In this document: in pieces, positions 40,877 through 53,945 of the stretch
How the letters are laid out: each line of letters starts with the position of its first letter
How positions within the stretch are numbered: the first letter of the stretch is position 1
Assembly: GCA_030715195.1 (NCBI GenBank)
Contig: JAUYVI010000001.1
Coordinates: forward strand, 62,001 to 126,000
Origin: Dongia sedimenti
Lineage (GTDB): Bacteria; Pseudomonadota; Alphaproteobacteria; Dongiales; Dongiaceae
Reading direction: 5' to 3'
Length of the DNA: 64,000 bases
Program-made: the position numbers and the translations under genes
The notes under the pieces: generated by a model
Told to the model about the DNA's origin: nothing
Databases searched by the model: none
The model's input: only the letters and a program-made list of their open reading frames with translations

Positions 40877-42319
40877 TTGAAGGTGTTTCGATCGGCGGCC
40901 TTGGCCGCGCTGCTTGCGGTGGGTTTGAGCTTCAGTCTCAGCCATATGGCATCGGCGCGCGGTGTGCCGGAAGGCTTCGGCGACCTGGCGGAGAAAGCTC
41001 TGCCCGCGGTAGTCAACATCTCCACCACCCAGACCTTGAGCACCGACAGCCAGGGGCAGGACCTCGACGAGCTGTTTCGCCAGTTCCTCGACCGGCAGCA
41101 GGGCGGCGAGGCGCCGAAGCCGCGCCGAGCGACCTCGCTCGGCTCCGGCTTCATCATCGATGCGACCGGCTTCGTGGTCACCAACAACCATGTGATCGAG
41201 AATGCCGACGAGATCACGGTCATCACCCATGACAACGAGGAGTTCAAGGCGAAGCTGATCGGCACCGACGAGAAGACCGATCTGGCGCTTCTCAAGATCG
41301 AGGCCGGCAAGCCGCTGCCCTTCGTGAACTGGGGCAATTCCGACAGCACGCGGATCGGCGACTGGGTCCTGGCGATCGGCAATCCGTTCGGCCTCGGCGG
41401 GTCGGTGACCGCGGGGATCGTCTCGGCCCGGCAGCGCGACATCAATGCCGGCCCCTATGACGACTTCCTGCAGACCGACGCCTCGATCAACCGCGGCAAT
41501 TCCGGCGGCCCGATGTTCAACATGGACGGCGAGGTCGTGGGGATCAACTCGGCGATCTATTCGCCGTCGGGCGGCTCGGTCGGCATCGGCTTCGCGATTC
41601 CGTCCAATCTCGCCAAGCCGATCATCGATCAGATCCGCCAGTTCGGCCACCCGCGCCGCGGCTGGATCGGCGTGCGCATCCAGTCGGTCAGCGCCGATCT
41701 CGCCGAGGGGCTGAAGCTGCCCAATGCGAAGGGCGCGCTCATCGCCAGCGTGACCCCGGGCGGACCGGCGGAGCAGGCCGGCATCAAGCAGGGCGACGTG
41801 GTGCTGAAGTTCGACGGGCGCGATGTGACCGAGATGCGCGGTCTGCCCCGCATCGTCGCGGAGACGCCAGTCGCGAAGTCGGTGGATGTCGTCGTCTGGC
41901 GCAAGGGCAAGGAAGTCGCTCTCAGCGCCAAGGTCGGCGAGTATCCGGAGAACGAGGATCAGGCCAGCGTCGAGCCGGCCAGCCAGCAGCCGAGCCAGCC
42001 CGAGGACGAAGGCAGCAAGATCGAAAGCCTCGGCATCGAGCTCGCGACCCTCGACCAGAAGGGCCGCGACAAGTACGCACTCTCCGGCGACACCGAGGGC
42101 GTGCTGGTGGTCGATGTCGACCAGAACGGGCCTGCGGCGGAGAAGGACCTGCGCGCCGGCGACGTGATCGTCGAGGTCGACCAGAAGGCGGTCAAAGCTC
42201 CCGGCGACGTGCGCGACCGGGTGAAGGCGGCGCAGGACAACGGCTACCGCGTCGTCACCCTGCTGGTGAACCGCAAGGGCGACTTCCAGTGGGTCGCGGT
42301 GAAGATCGGCAAGAGCTAA
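40877..42319 (+). CDS. degP: periplasmic Do-family serine protease (DegP/HtrA)
   Basis: Envelope protein-quality protease and chaperone. From a TTG start at 40877 (AAGGAG seven bases upstream; no ATG nearby fits) it has 480 residues with a signal peptide ending around SHMASA. The trypsin-like triad is complete: His105 in NNHVIEN, Asp135 in KTDLALLKIE, Ser209 in NRGNSGGPMFN. Two PDZ domains follow (about 270-360, with GALIASVTPGGPAEQAGIKQGD; and about 395-475, with GVLVVDVDQNGPAAEKDLRAGD). Location after hflKC is conserved in alphaproteobacteria. Confidence 0.95.
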   Translation: MKVFRSAALAALLAVGLSFSLSHMASARGVPEGFGDLAEKALPAVVNISTTQTLSTDSQGQDLDELFRQFLDRQQGGEAPKPRRATSLGSGFIIDATGFVVTNNHVIENADEITVITHDNEEFKAKLIGTDEKTDLALLKIEAGKPLPFVNWGNSDSTRIGDWVLAIGNPFGLGGSVTAGIVSARQRDINAGPYDDFLQTDASINRGNSGGPMFNMDGEVVGINSAIYSPSGGSVGIGFAIPSNLAKPIIDQIRQFGHPRRGWIGVRIQSVSADLAEGLKLPNAKGALIASVTPGGPAEQAGIKQGDVVLKFDGRDVTEMRGLPRIVAETPVAKSVDVVVWRKGKEVALSAKVGEYPENEDQASVEPASQQPSQPEDEGSKIESLGIELATLDQKGRDKYALSGDTEGVLVVDVDQNGPAAEKDLRAGDVIVEVDQKAVKAPGDVRDRVKAAQDNGYRVVTLLVNRKGDFQWVAVKIGKS

Positions 42320-42326
42320 AGGCCGA

Positions 42327-43001
42327 TCAGGGCAGAGTGAAACTGCGCGCCGCGGGCGCGCAGGTTTCGCAGGTCCTGATCTTCACCGTGAACGCGTTGT
42401 CACCGGCCCAGGCGAACGACGTGCGGTCGATCAGCCAATTGGCATTCTCGGCTTCGGCGGGATAGGTGGTCGTTGCGCCGCTGGCCGTGTCGACGACATG
42501 CAGCCATTCGGCGCCCTCGTTCCGGCTGATCAGTGCGACGCGGTGCTCCGTCGGACTCCAGCGCACCCAGTGCGATGGGCCGTACTTGCCGGCGCCGATC
42601 TCGTGCAGCGCGGCGTTGCGCGGATTCAACAGGCGCACCGCCCAGCACAGACTGTTCGCTTCGGCGGCCTCACAGGCCTGAACGATGCGGAAGCCCTTCT
42701 CCGGTGAGGGCGGGAACAGGATGACCTGCTGCGCCGGCAACGCCGTTCGTCCGTTGGCGCCCTCCTGATAGCTGACGATGATCGGCGGCGTGCGGCGGCC
42801 GTCGAAGCTGAGGCTGCCATCGGATTCCAGGGCGATGCCGCAAGCCGGCTTGTCCACCGCGATCTCCACGAAGCCGGCGGCGCAGGGGCCGCCTTCCGCT
42901 GCCCTGGCGATGGGCGCAGGCACCGTAGCGGTTTGCGAAGGGGTCGATTGCGAGCAGGCGGAGATCAGCGTGGCAAGAGCGATCGCGATGCTTCTTCTCA
43001 T
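42327..43001 (-). CDS. lipoprotein of unknown function
   Basis: A 224-residue product with a short lipoprotein signal and lipobox LISAC (lipidated cysteine near residue 16). The mature part carries six more cysteines (PCAAG, ACGIA, QACEA, LCWAV, CETCAP) that may form disulfides, and short beta-like segments with LHVVDTASGATTTYP and HWVRWSPTEHRVALIS that recall a beta-propeller blade. I do not recognise the family. The start overlaps the serB stop by ATGA, so it is translated from the serB message; it converges with degP. Confidence 0.75.
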   Translation of the reverse strand: MRRSIAIALATLISACSQSTPSQTATVPAPIARAAEGGPCAAGFVEIAVDKPACGIALESDGSLSFDGRRTPPIIVSYQEGANGRTALPAQQVILFPPSPEKGFRIVQACEAAEANSLCWAVRLLNPRNAALHEIGAGKYGPSHWVRWSPTEHRVALISRNEGAEWLHVVDTASGATTTYPAEAENANWLIDRTSFAWAGDNAFTVKIRTCETCAPAARSFTLP

Positions 43002-43909
43002 GATTCCTCGGCCGGGATGACAAACTCCTCGGCGAGATAACCCTGGAAGAAGAGAAGGGTTCGAAGATCGGTGTGATTGACCTGGGCGCGGACCTGTTCG
43101 CGCAGCAACGGCTTGCCGCGATAGGCGACGCCTAGGCCGGCCGCGAGCAGCATCGGCAGGTCGTTGGCGCCGTCACCGACCGTCACCGCATCGGCCGGGG
43201 TGAGGCCGCGCTCGGCGCTGAGCGTCTGCAGGGCATTCAGCTTGCCGTCCTTGTCCAGGATCGGCCCTTGCAACTCGCCGGTCAGCCGTCCGTCCGCCAT
43301 CGCGAGGTCGTTGGCAAGATCGAGCACAAAACCGGCGCGGGTCGCGACCTTGCCGGTGAAATACTTGAAGCCGCCGGAGACCAGCGCGGTGAAGGCACCG
43401 TTCGCCTTCATCGTATGCACCAGGGTGGCGGCGCCGGGAGAGAGCGTCAGCGCCGCAGCAGTCTTCGCAAGAGCCGATTCGGGCAGGTCGGCCAGCATCG
43501 CGACGCGCTCGACCAGAGCCTGGGCGAAGTCCAATTCGCCGCGCATGGTGCGGGCGGTGATCTCGGCGATGACATCCTTCAATCCGGCTTCGCCGGCGAG
43601 CTCATCCAAGGTCTCCGAGGTGACGATGGTCGAGTCCATGTCGGCGATCAGCAGGCGCTTGCGGCGATTGAGCGTGGGCTGTGCGTGGAAATCGATCGGG
43701 AGATCAGCTAGCGTCGCCCGGGCGACGTCGTGCGCGCGCGCGGTTGCGAGATGCGCGAAGGGCAGGTCGCAGGCGCGATCTTCGGGCGCCAGCCAGGTGA
43801 TCTCGCCGGTCGCGGCGCCGGCATCGCGCAGGGCCGCGCCGACGGTTTCGAGGAGCTTGGGGGCGAGCGCCTGCTGCTCCACGGCGACAAGGGTGAGAAT
43901 GTGCGTCAT
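42998..43909 (-). CDS. serB: phosphoserine phosphatase SerB
   Basis: HAD phosphatase for the last step of serine synthesis. From ATG 43909 it has 303 residues. An N-terminal ACT-like region (MTHILTLVAVEQQALAP) is followed by the HAD core: motif I LLIADMDSTIVTSE (nucleophile Asp), ELAGEAGLKD, LVSGGFKYFT (motif II), and TVGDGANDLPMLLAAGLGVAY (motif IV). The frame is open far upstream over miaA, but conservation begins here. The divergent miaA starts only 12 bases away. Confidence 0.95.
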   Translation of the reverse strand: MTHILTLVAVEQQALAPKLLETVGAALRDAGAATGEITWLAPEDRACDLPFAHLATARAHDVARATLADLPIDFHAQPTLNRRKRLLIADMDSTIVTSETLDELAGEAGLKDVIAEITARTMRGELDFAQALVERVAMLADLPESALAKTAAALTLSPGAATLVHTMKANGAFTALVSGGFKYFTGKVATRAGFVLDLANDLAMADGRLTGELQGPILDKDGKLNALQTLSAERGLTPADAVTVGDGANDLPMLLAAGLGVAYRGKPLLREQVRAQVNHTDLRTLLFFQGYLAEEFVIPAEES

Positions 43910-43921
43910 AGCGGGCGGACT

Positions 43922-44905
43922 ATGGGGAAGACGGCCACAATCGACAAGTTGAAAGCGATTGTCATCGCCGGCGCGACCGCCAGCGGCAAGTCGGCGCTGG
44001 CACTCGATCTGGCCGCCGAAGTCGGCGGCACCGTTATCAACGCGGATTCGATGCAGATCTATCGCGATCTGCCGATTCTGACCGCACAACCCGATGCCGC
44101 CGCCATGGCGGCGGTGCCGCATAAGCTCTATGGGGTCTTGCCGCTCGACGATCCGGCAACCGCGGCGCGCTGGGCGGAGCTGGCCGCGCAGGAGATCAGG
44201 GCGGCCTGGGAATTGGGCAGGCCGCCCTTTCTGGTCGGGGGCACCGGACTCTATCTGCGCGCGCTGCTGGAAGGCTTCGCGCCCATTCCGGAAATCGATC
44301 CCGCGCGTCGCGCGGAGGCGCAGGCGCTGTTGTCGGAACTCGGCGCCGGGGGATTGCATGCGCGGCTGCAGGCGCGCGATCCCGAGACGGCGGCGAAGCT
44401 CCGGCCGAGCGACAGCCAGCGGCTGATGCGGGCCTGGGAGGTGCTGAATGCGACGGGCAAGCCGCTTGCCTGGTGGCAGAAGCAGCCGAGCATTCCCCCG
44501 ATCGACATCGCGGCATTCTCCTTCGTGACGGCGCCGGCTCGCGCCCAGCTCTATGCGGCTTGCGACGATCGGCTGATCACCATGGTGGCGAGAGGCGCGG
44601 TCGAGGAAGTGCGGGCGGCGCGGCTGGCCTATCCTGAAGCCGATCAGGAGCAGGCGGGGTTCAAGGCGCTGGGGTTCCGGGAACTGGCCCGTCATATCGA
44701 CGGCGAACTCAGCCTGGAACAGGCGGTCGCGGCGGCGCAGCAGGCGACGCGAAACTACGCCAAACGGCAGGGCACCTGGTTCCGGCGGCAGCTCCTCGGC
44801 GCAACTTTCTTAGCTCCTGACCGGGGAGCTATGAAATTTTCACAAAGTTACCTTGCGCCAATACGTCATAAAATTCGCGATTTCCTGTTGACCCACCCGG
44901 AGTGA
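43922..44905 (+). CDS. miaA: tRNA dimethylallyltransferase MiaA
   Basis: Adds the dimethylallyl group to A37 of tRNAs that read UNN codons. The 327-residue product has the P-loop AGATASGKSALALDLA, NADSMQIYRDL, PHKLYGVL, GGTGLYLRALLEG, and QAGFKALGFRELARHIDGE. ATG 43922 lies 12 bases from the divergent serB ATG and lacks a clear ribosome site. The last 40 residues (FSQSYLAPIRHKIRDFLL) extend beyond the core. It precedes ilvB, a conserved alphaproteobacterial order. Confidence 0.94.
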   Translation: MGKTATIDKLKAIVIAGATASGKSALALDLAAEVGGTVINADSMQIYRDLPILTAQPDAAAMAAVPHKLYGVLPLDDPATAARWAELAAQEIRAAWELGRPPFLVGGTGLYLRALLEGFAPIPEIDPARRAEAQALLSELGAGGLHARLQARDPETAAKLRPSDSQRLMRAWEVLNATGKPLAWWQKQPSIPPIDIAAFSFVTAPARAQLYAACDDRLITMVARGAVEEVRAARLAYPEADQEQAGFKALGFRELARHIDGELSLEQAVAAAQQATRNYAKRQGTWFRRQLLGATFLAPDRGAMKFSQSYLAPIRHKIRDFLLTHPE

Positions 44906-44926
44906 GACTCTACGGTGCCGCGCCTT

Positions 44927-44946
44927 GGCCGCCGAAAACGGCCTTT
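44927..44946 (+). terminator. weak hairpin between miaA and ilvB
   Basis: GGCCG (44927-44931) and CGGCC (44939-44943) with a 7-base loop, then TTTCGGG. The short stem and run of three T make this a weak terminator at best; it may instead be read through to ilvB. No convincing leader peptide rich in Ile, Val or Leu was found in 44906-45020. Confidence 0.35.
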
Positions 44947-45020
44947 CGGGTGTTGCGCGCGGGTTGAAACGCGCTTCTATTTCGAGCGATATCAAAGATT
45001 TAAAGGCGTAGGAGCCGACC

Positions 45021-48402
<3,382 letters not shown>

Positions 48403-48418
48403 GCTTCCGGTCCATCCG

Positions 48419-49666
48419 ATGCGGCAAAGGCCAATGTGGAAAGTCTCCACATTGGCCTTTGCATTTCTGGCCCTGATTCCAGGCGCGCTCGCCGACCCGG
48501 CGCGGCATCCGTTTGGTCAAGATCACGTTGCTTTCCCGGCCGGGACATTGCGACCGTCGAAGAGCGTGGGCGATCTCGATCGCGCAGTCGGCGATTTCTA
48601 CAACCAGTGGCGGACCCGCTATCTGATCCCGGGCTGTAAGCCGGACGAGCTGCGGGTCAAGGCGAATGCCGGCGCGGTCGGCGACCGGATGACGGTGTCG
48701 GAAGGGCAGGGGTATGGGATGGTGATCGTGGTCCGGATGGCCGGCCACGAGCGCTACGCCCAAGCGGTGTTCGATGCGCTCTATCGCTTTGCCCGCCGGC
48801 ATCCCAGCCGTGCGGATCCCATGCTCATGGGTTGGAGCGAGAACCGCTACTGCCAGGATGAAAGGGAGCCGGGCTCGGCAACCGACGGTGATCTCGATAT
48901 TGCCTACGCGTTGCTGCTGGCGGATGCGCAGTGGGGTTCGGATGGTGCGATCGACTATCGCCAGGAATCCGTGCGTACCCTCGCGGCGATCCTCCGCCAC
49001 ACCGTGGATCCGGCGACTGGGGTGATCCTGCTCGGCGACTGGGTCGAGTCCGACGACCCGGCGGCGAAAGGCAGCCGGACTTCCGATTGGATGATCGACC
49101 ACTTTCGCGCTTTTGCGGCGCTCGATCCAGCCTCCTGGACTCACGTCCTGGATGTGCATCTGGGCCTTGTCGCGCGACTGCAGCGGACTTATGCACCGAA
49201 GACCGGCTTGTTGCCGGACTTCATCACCGATTTCGACACGGAGCCGGTGCCCGCGCCGCCGAACTTCCTGGAAGCGCAGACCGACGGAGACTATGCCTGG
49301 AACGCCTGCCGGACGCCGTGGCGCATCGGCAGCGATGCGCTGGTCAGCGGGGATCCGCGGTCGCGCGCGGCCGTCCGCAAGATGAGCGATTGGATCCGGG
49401 CGGCAACCGGGGGTGATCCGAGCAAGATCGTCGAGGGTTACAAGCTGGATGGCAGCCCACTCGGATCCGAGTCCAGCATGGCCTTCGCCGCGCCTTTTGC
49501 ACTCGCGGCCATGAGCACGCCCGGCGCCCAAGCCTGGCTCGACGCGCTTTGGGATGAGATCGTGGCGGCCCCACCCGAGGGTTACTACCCGGACAGCATC
49601 AAGCTGCAGGTTATGATGGCTGTCGCCGGCGCCTGGTGGGCGCCCGAAGGAGCAGCGACACACTGA
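48419..49666 (+). CDS. secreted GH8 glycoside hydrolase, copy 1
   Basis: A 415-residue protein with a signal peptide (MRQRPMWKVSTLAFAFLALIPGALA) and a single glycoside hydrolase family 8 domain. The general-acid Glu95 lies in SEGQGYGM; the family signature ATDGDLDIAYALLLADAQWG has Asp156. At the place where GH8a enzymes have the base Asp, this protein has Asn295 (WNACRTPWR), which suggests the GH8b subgroup that uses another base; members act on chitosan, beta-glucan or xylan. The start is uncertain: ATG 48419 gives a signal length like copy 2, while ATG 48434 lies inside a perfect 16-bp inverted repeat. It follows ilvC by 16 bases. No cellulose synthase gene is near, so it is not an obvious BcsZ. 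Confidence 0.88.
   Translation: MRQRPMWKVSTLAFAFLALIPGALADPARHPFGQDHVAFPAGTLRPSKSVGDLDRAVGDFYNQWRTRYLIPGCKPDELRVKANAGAVGDRMTVSEGQGYGMVIVVRMAGHERYAQAVFDALYRFARRHPSRADPMLMGWSENRYCQDEREPGSATDGDLDIAYALLLADAQWGSDGAIDYRQESVRTLAAILRHTVDPATGVILLGDWVESDDPAAKGSRTSDWMIDHFRAFAALDPASWTHVLDVHLGLVARLQRTYAPKTGLLPDFITDFDTEPVPAPPNFLEAQTDGDYAWNACRTPWRIGSDALVSGDPRSRAAVRKMSDWIRAATGGDPSKIVEGYKLDGSPLGSESSMAFAAPFALAAMSTPGAQAWLDALWDEIVAAPPEGYYPDSIKLQVMMAVAGAWWAPEGAATH
48424..48462 (+). terminator. perfect 16-bp inverted repeat at the ilvC / GH8 junction
   Basis: GCAAAGGCCAATGTGG (48424-48439) and CCACATTGGCCTTTGC (48447-48462) are exact inverse copies with a 7-base loop, followed by ATTTCTG. It could be the ilv terminator, an mRNA structure that masks the GH8 start, or both. 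The arms are also the signal-peptide codons of the GH8 gene. Confidence 0.6.
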
Positions 49667-49749
49667 GGGGCAAGCTTCAACCGGTGCGCAACATCCGGAG
49701 CCGGTGCGGCAATCTTCTAGATGGATGCAGGTTGGGGTATTCTCTGCAA

Positions 49750-51021
49750 ATGCGACTGGGTGCTCTGAAGCTGGCCTGGCTGTTGCCGGCTCTCGTCTTG
49801 TCCTGCCATGGCGCGCTGGCGGAATCGGCGAGCCATCCTTTCGGATCTTCGCATGTGCCTTTCCCGCGCGGGACCTTGCGCCCGTCCTGGAGCGTCGATC
49901 AACTCGACCGCGCGGTCACGGAGTTCTACGACGAGTGGAAGGCGCGCTATCTGATCTCCGGCTGCGGAGACGGTGAGCTTCGTATCAGGGCCGACGCCGG
50001 CGAGAACGGCGCGGCGACCACAGTCTCCGAGGGCCAGGGCTACGGCATGGTCATCGTCGCGCTGCTGGCGGGCCACGATCCCAATGCACGGTCGGTCTTC
50101 GATGGGCTCTTTCGGTATGCGAGAAAGCATCCGAGCGCCTTCGACCGGCGGCTGATGGCCTGGGCGCAGAACCGGCACTGCCAGGATATCCAGGGCCGCG
50201 ATTCGGCGACCGACGGCGATCTCGACATCGCCTATGGGCTGTTGCTGGCGGACGTGCAATGGGGCTCCGATGGGGCGATCGACTACCGCCACGAAGCGGA
50301 ACGGACGCTGCAAGCGATCCACCAGCACACGATCGATCCCGCGACCAAGGTGACGTTGCTCGGCGACTGGGTTGCGCCCGACGGCGACTTTGCCAAGGCG
50401 ACCCGTCCTTCGGACTGGATGGTCGATCACTTCCGGGTGTTCGCGACCGTCTCGCCGGACGACTGGGTGCCGGTCGTCGATGCGCATCTCGATCTCGTCA
50501 CCAGGATGCAGCGGTCCTTTGCGCCGGAGACGGGCTTGCTGCCGGACTTCATCACCGATATCTCCGGCCAGCCACGGCCAGCGCCGCCGCGCTTCCTGGA
50601 GGCGGAGACCGACGGCGACTTTTCCTGGAATGCTTGCCGCACGCCCTGGCGGCTCGGCGTGGATGCGCTGGTCAGCGGGGACGGGCGGTCGATCGCCGCC
50701 ATGCGCCACGTGACCGAGTGGATCCGCAAGGCGACCGGCGACGAGCCGGGCGCCATCGGGCAGAGTTACAAGCTCGATGGCACGGTGATCGACCCCGAGC
50801 CCAGCATGGCCTTCCTGGCACCGTTTGCCGTCGCGGCCATGAGCGTGCCGGAACGTGTTCCGGGAGCACAGGGCTGGCTCGACTCACTTTGGGAAAAAAT
50901 GGTCGCGACGCCGCCCCAAGGGTATTACCCGGACAGCATCAAGCTTCAGGTCATGATTGCGATGGCCGGCCATTGGTGGTCACCCGTGCGTGGAGACGGC
51001 ACGCGCACCGCGACACGCTGA
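49750..51021 (+). CDS. secreted GH8 glycoside hydrolase, copy 2
   Basis: A 423-residue paralogue of the preceding gene, aligned along almost its whole length (ASHPFGSSHVPFPRGTLRPSWSV; TVSEGQGYGMVIVALLAGH; ATDGDLDIAYGLLLADVQWGSDGAIDYR; PPQGYYPDSIKLQVMIAMAGHWW). Catalytic Glu94 and signature Asp155 are kept; the GH8a base position is Asn294, as in copy 1. Signal peptide MRLGALKLAWLLPALVLSCHGALA. I start it at ATG 49750, since the open frame upstream has no signal. The gap to copy 1 is 83 bases. This is a tandem duplication that has diverged in the loops. Confidence 0.88.
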   Translation: MRLGALKLAWLLPALVLSCHGALAESASHPFGSSHVPFPRGTLRPSWSVDQLDRAVTEFYDEWKARYLISGCGDGELRIRADAGENGAATTVSEGQGYGMVIVALLAGHDPNARSVFDGLFRYARKHPSAFDRRLMAWAQNRHCQDIQGRDSATDGDLDIAYGLLLADVQWGSDGAIDYRHEAERTLQAIHQHTIDPATKVTLLGDWVAPDGDFAKATRPSDWMVDHFRVFATVSPDDWVPVVDAHLDLVTRMQRSFAPETGLLPDFITDISGQPRPAPPRFLEAETDGDFSWNACRTPWRLGVDALVSGDGRSIAAMRHVTEWIRKATGDEPGAIGQSYKLDGTVIDPEPSMAFLAPFAVAAMSVPERVPGAQGWLDSLWEKMVATPPQGYYPDSIKLQVMIAMAGHWWSPVRGDGTRTATR

Positions 51022-51039
51022 AACGATCTATTAATTCCC

Positions 51040-51068
51040 TTGTGGGCCTATTGGGGGGGCGGTAAAAG
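51040..51068 (+). promoter_or_regulatory. possible mreB operon promoter
   Basis: TTGTGG (51040-51045) and TAAAAG (51063-51068) with a 17-base spacer. The leader to mreB would be about 230 bases; the rest of 51022-51305 shows no gene. Confidence 0.35.
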
Positions 51069-51224
51069 TCTCGCGGCCAACGCGGCTTACGAGGTTTCAG
51101 ACTCGGGCGCGTGGGGCCGCAAGGCGTGACAAATCCAAGTTAATTACCGCGTATTCCCGGATCGGCGGGGCCGCCGAATCAGGGTCGAGAGTTGCGGTTT
51201 TCCGGCAAGGTCGAGTCAGCCTGA

Positions 51225-52349
<1,125 letters not shown>

Positions 52350-52478
52350 GCGATCCGTTAACCAATTTCTGCGATAGTGCCTTAGCTTTTCGTTGCGGGC
52401 CGCACACCGCTGTGACAAAAATGGCCTAAGCGACGGAAATATTTGGGTTCAGCGGTTGCCCGCGTAGGGAGGGCATAC

Positions 52479-53396
52479 GTGAAACAGCGCGTCGGATCGG
52501 TGAGCATTGCGGTCGCGGCACGTAGCTGGACTCAAAGGTTCGCTTTTGTTCTCCTGATCCTCCTCTCCTTCGGCATCATGCTGGTCGGCAAAGCCGACAC
52601 GGTTGTCGTTTCCCGCGCCCGGACGCTTCTGATCGACCTGATCGCGCCCGTGATGGATGCGGCCTCACGGCCGATCGCCAGCGCCAAGGAAGCTGCAAGC
52701 ACGGTGCAGGAACTGGTCGCACTGAAGCAGGAAAACGCGCGGCTCGCCGAGGAAAACAAGACCCTGCTCGAATGGCAATCGATCGGCCGCGAGCTGCAGA
52801 GCCAGAATGCCGCCTTGCGCGATATCCTGAAATTCACGCCCGATCCCCGCGCAAGCTACGTCACCGCGCCGGTCATCGCCGATACATCGTCGAGCTACGT
52901 GCGCTCGCTGATCGTGCTCGCCGGACAGAATGACGGGGTGGTGAAAGGCCAAGCCGCCATCACCGGCGCCGGGCTGGTCGGTCGCGTGCTCGAGGTCGGG
53001 CGCCGTGCGTCGCGTGTGCTGTTGCTGACCGATATCAGTGCCCGTGTGCCGGTGGTCATCGAGCGCACTCGCGACCAGGCCGTGCTCGCCGGCAACAACT
53101 CCGACAATCCGGAGCTGCAGTACCTCCCGCGTGACGTCGACATCAAGGTCGGCGACCGCATCGTCACCTCGGGCGTCGGCGGCAACTTCCCGGTCGGTCT
53201 GCCGGTCGGCGAAGTGGCGCGACTCGCCGATGGCCATATCCTGGTGCAGCTTTATGCGCAACTCGATCGGATGGAGTACCTCCGGCTGGTGGATTACAGC
53301 CTGCCCGGCATCCTGATGCAGGACCTCGGCATCGATACGTCGAAGGCCGCGGGCGTGACTTCGCCTGGGTTGGGCAAGTTGCCCCGCGCGCAATAG
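52479..53396 (+). CDS. mreC: rod-shape scaffold MreC
   Basis: Bitopic elongasome protein that activates PBP2-RodA. I start it at GTG 52479, preceded by AGGGAGG six bases upstream; an upstream TTG frame extends 12 codons. The 305 residues have a membrane helix about 20-40 (FAFVLLILLSFGIMLVG), a coiled coil about 70-110 (ELVALKQENARLAEENKTLL), and the two-lobed beta domain with AITGAGLVGRV and VGDRIVTSGVGGNFPVGLPVG. The C-terminus is a short variable tail. Confidence 0.94.
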   Translation: MKQRVGSVSIAVAARSWTQRFAFVLLILLSFGIMLVGKADTVVVSRARTLLIDLIAPVMDAASRPIASAKEAASTVQELVALKQENARLAEENKTLLEWQSIGRELQSQNAALRDILKFTPDPRASYVTAPVIADTSSSYVRSLIVLAGQNDGVVKGQAAITGAGLVGRVLEVGRRASRVLLLTDISARVPVVIERTRDQAVLAGNNSDNPELQYLPRDVDIKVGDRIVTSGVGGNFPVGLPVGEVARLADGHILVQLYAQLDRMEYLRLVDYSLPGILMQDLGIDTSKAAGVTSPGLGKLPRAQ

Positions 53397-53417
53397 CCGC
53401 TTTGCGGCGGACTTGAG

Positions 53418-53945
53418 ATGGCGCTCAGGCCTACGGTAGGACAGCAGATCGATCTCGCTTTGCGGCGCTCGATTCCCGTGGCGCTGGCGGTCTTGCTGTT
53501 GTTTCTCGGCATCCTGCCCTGGAACACGCATGGCCTGGGTCCGATGAATGCCAACCTCGTGCTGATCCCGATCTACTACTGGACACTCTATCGGCCGCGG
53601 CTGATGACCGTCTGGGCGGTGGCGGCGCTTGGCCTCATCAGCGACTTCCTGATGGGGACGCTGCTTGGGGTCAACATGCTGACCTTCCTGGTCGGATACC
53701 GGGTCGCCGTGTCGCAGCGCAAGATATTCGCTGGTGCGCCCTTCATCATCGTCTGGGCGGGCTTCCTGCTGATGTCGGGGGTTGCCGGACTGGTGCAATG
53801 GCTGCTGGCCACGATCGTGAAGGAGCAGATCGACTTCAATCTGCGCCCGGCTTTGTTCCTCTACATGATTGGCGCGGTCGCCTATCCGCCTTGCGCCTAT
53901 GCCTTCGCCTGGATCCAGCGCCGCTCGCTGTTCAGGGTGGCGTAG
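53418..53945 (+). CDS. mreD: rod-shape membrane protein MreD
   Basis: Small polytopic protein of the elongasome; 175 residues with about five membrane segments (PVALAVLLLFLGILPW; MTVWAVAALGLISDFLMGTLLG; FIIVWAGFLLMSGVAGLVQWLL and others). The G-L-I-S-D-F-L-x-G-x-L-L-G segment is the most conserved part of the family. Its TAG stop shares its last base with the GTG start of mrdA. Confidence 0.92.
   Translation: MALRPTVGQQIDLALRRSIPVALAVLLLFLGILPWNTHGLGPMNANLVLIPIYYWTLYRPRLMTVWAVAALGLISDFLMGTLLGVNMLTFLVGYRVAVSQRKIFAGAPFIIVWAGFLLMSGVAGLVQWLLATIVKEQIDFNLRPALFLYMIGAVAYPPCAYAFAWIQRRSLFRVA

Noticed and set aside
42998-44695. SerB as a 565-residue fusion protein
   Set aside because: The upstream 262 codons are the antisense of miaA; family conservation starts at MTHILTLVA at 43909.
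44906-45020. Attenuator leader peptide for ilvB
   Set aside because: No short ORF rich in Ile, Val or Leu and no alternative stem set was found; only a weak 5-bp hairpin is present.
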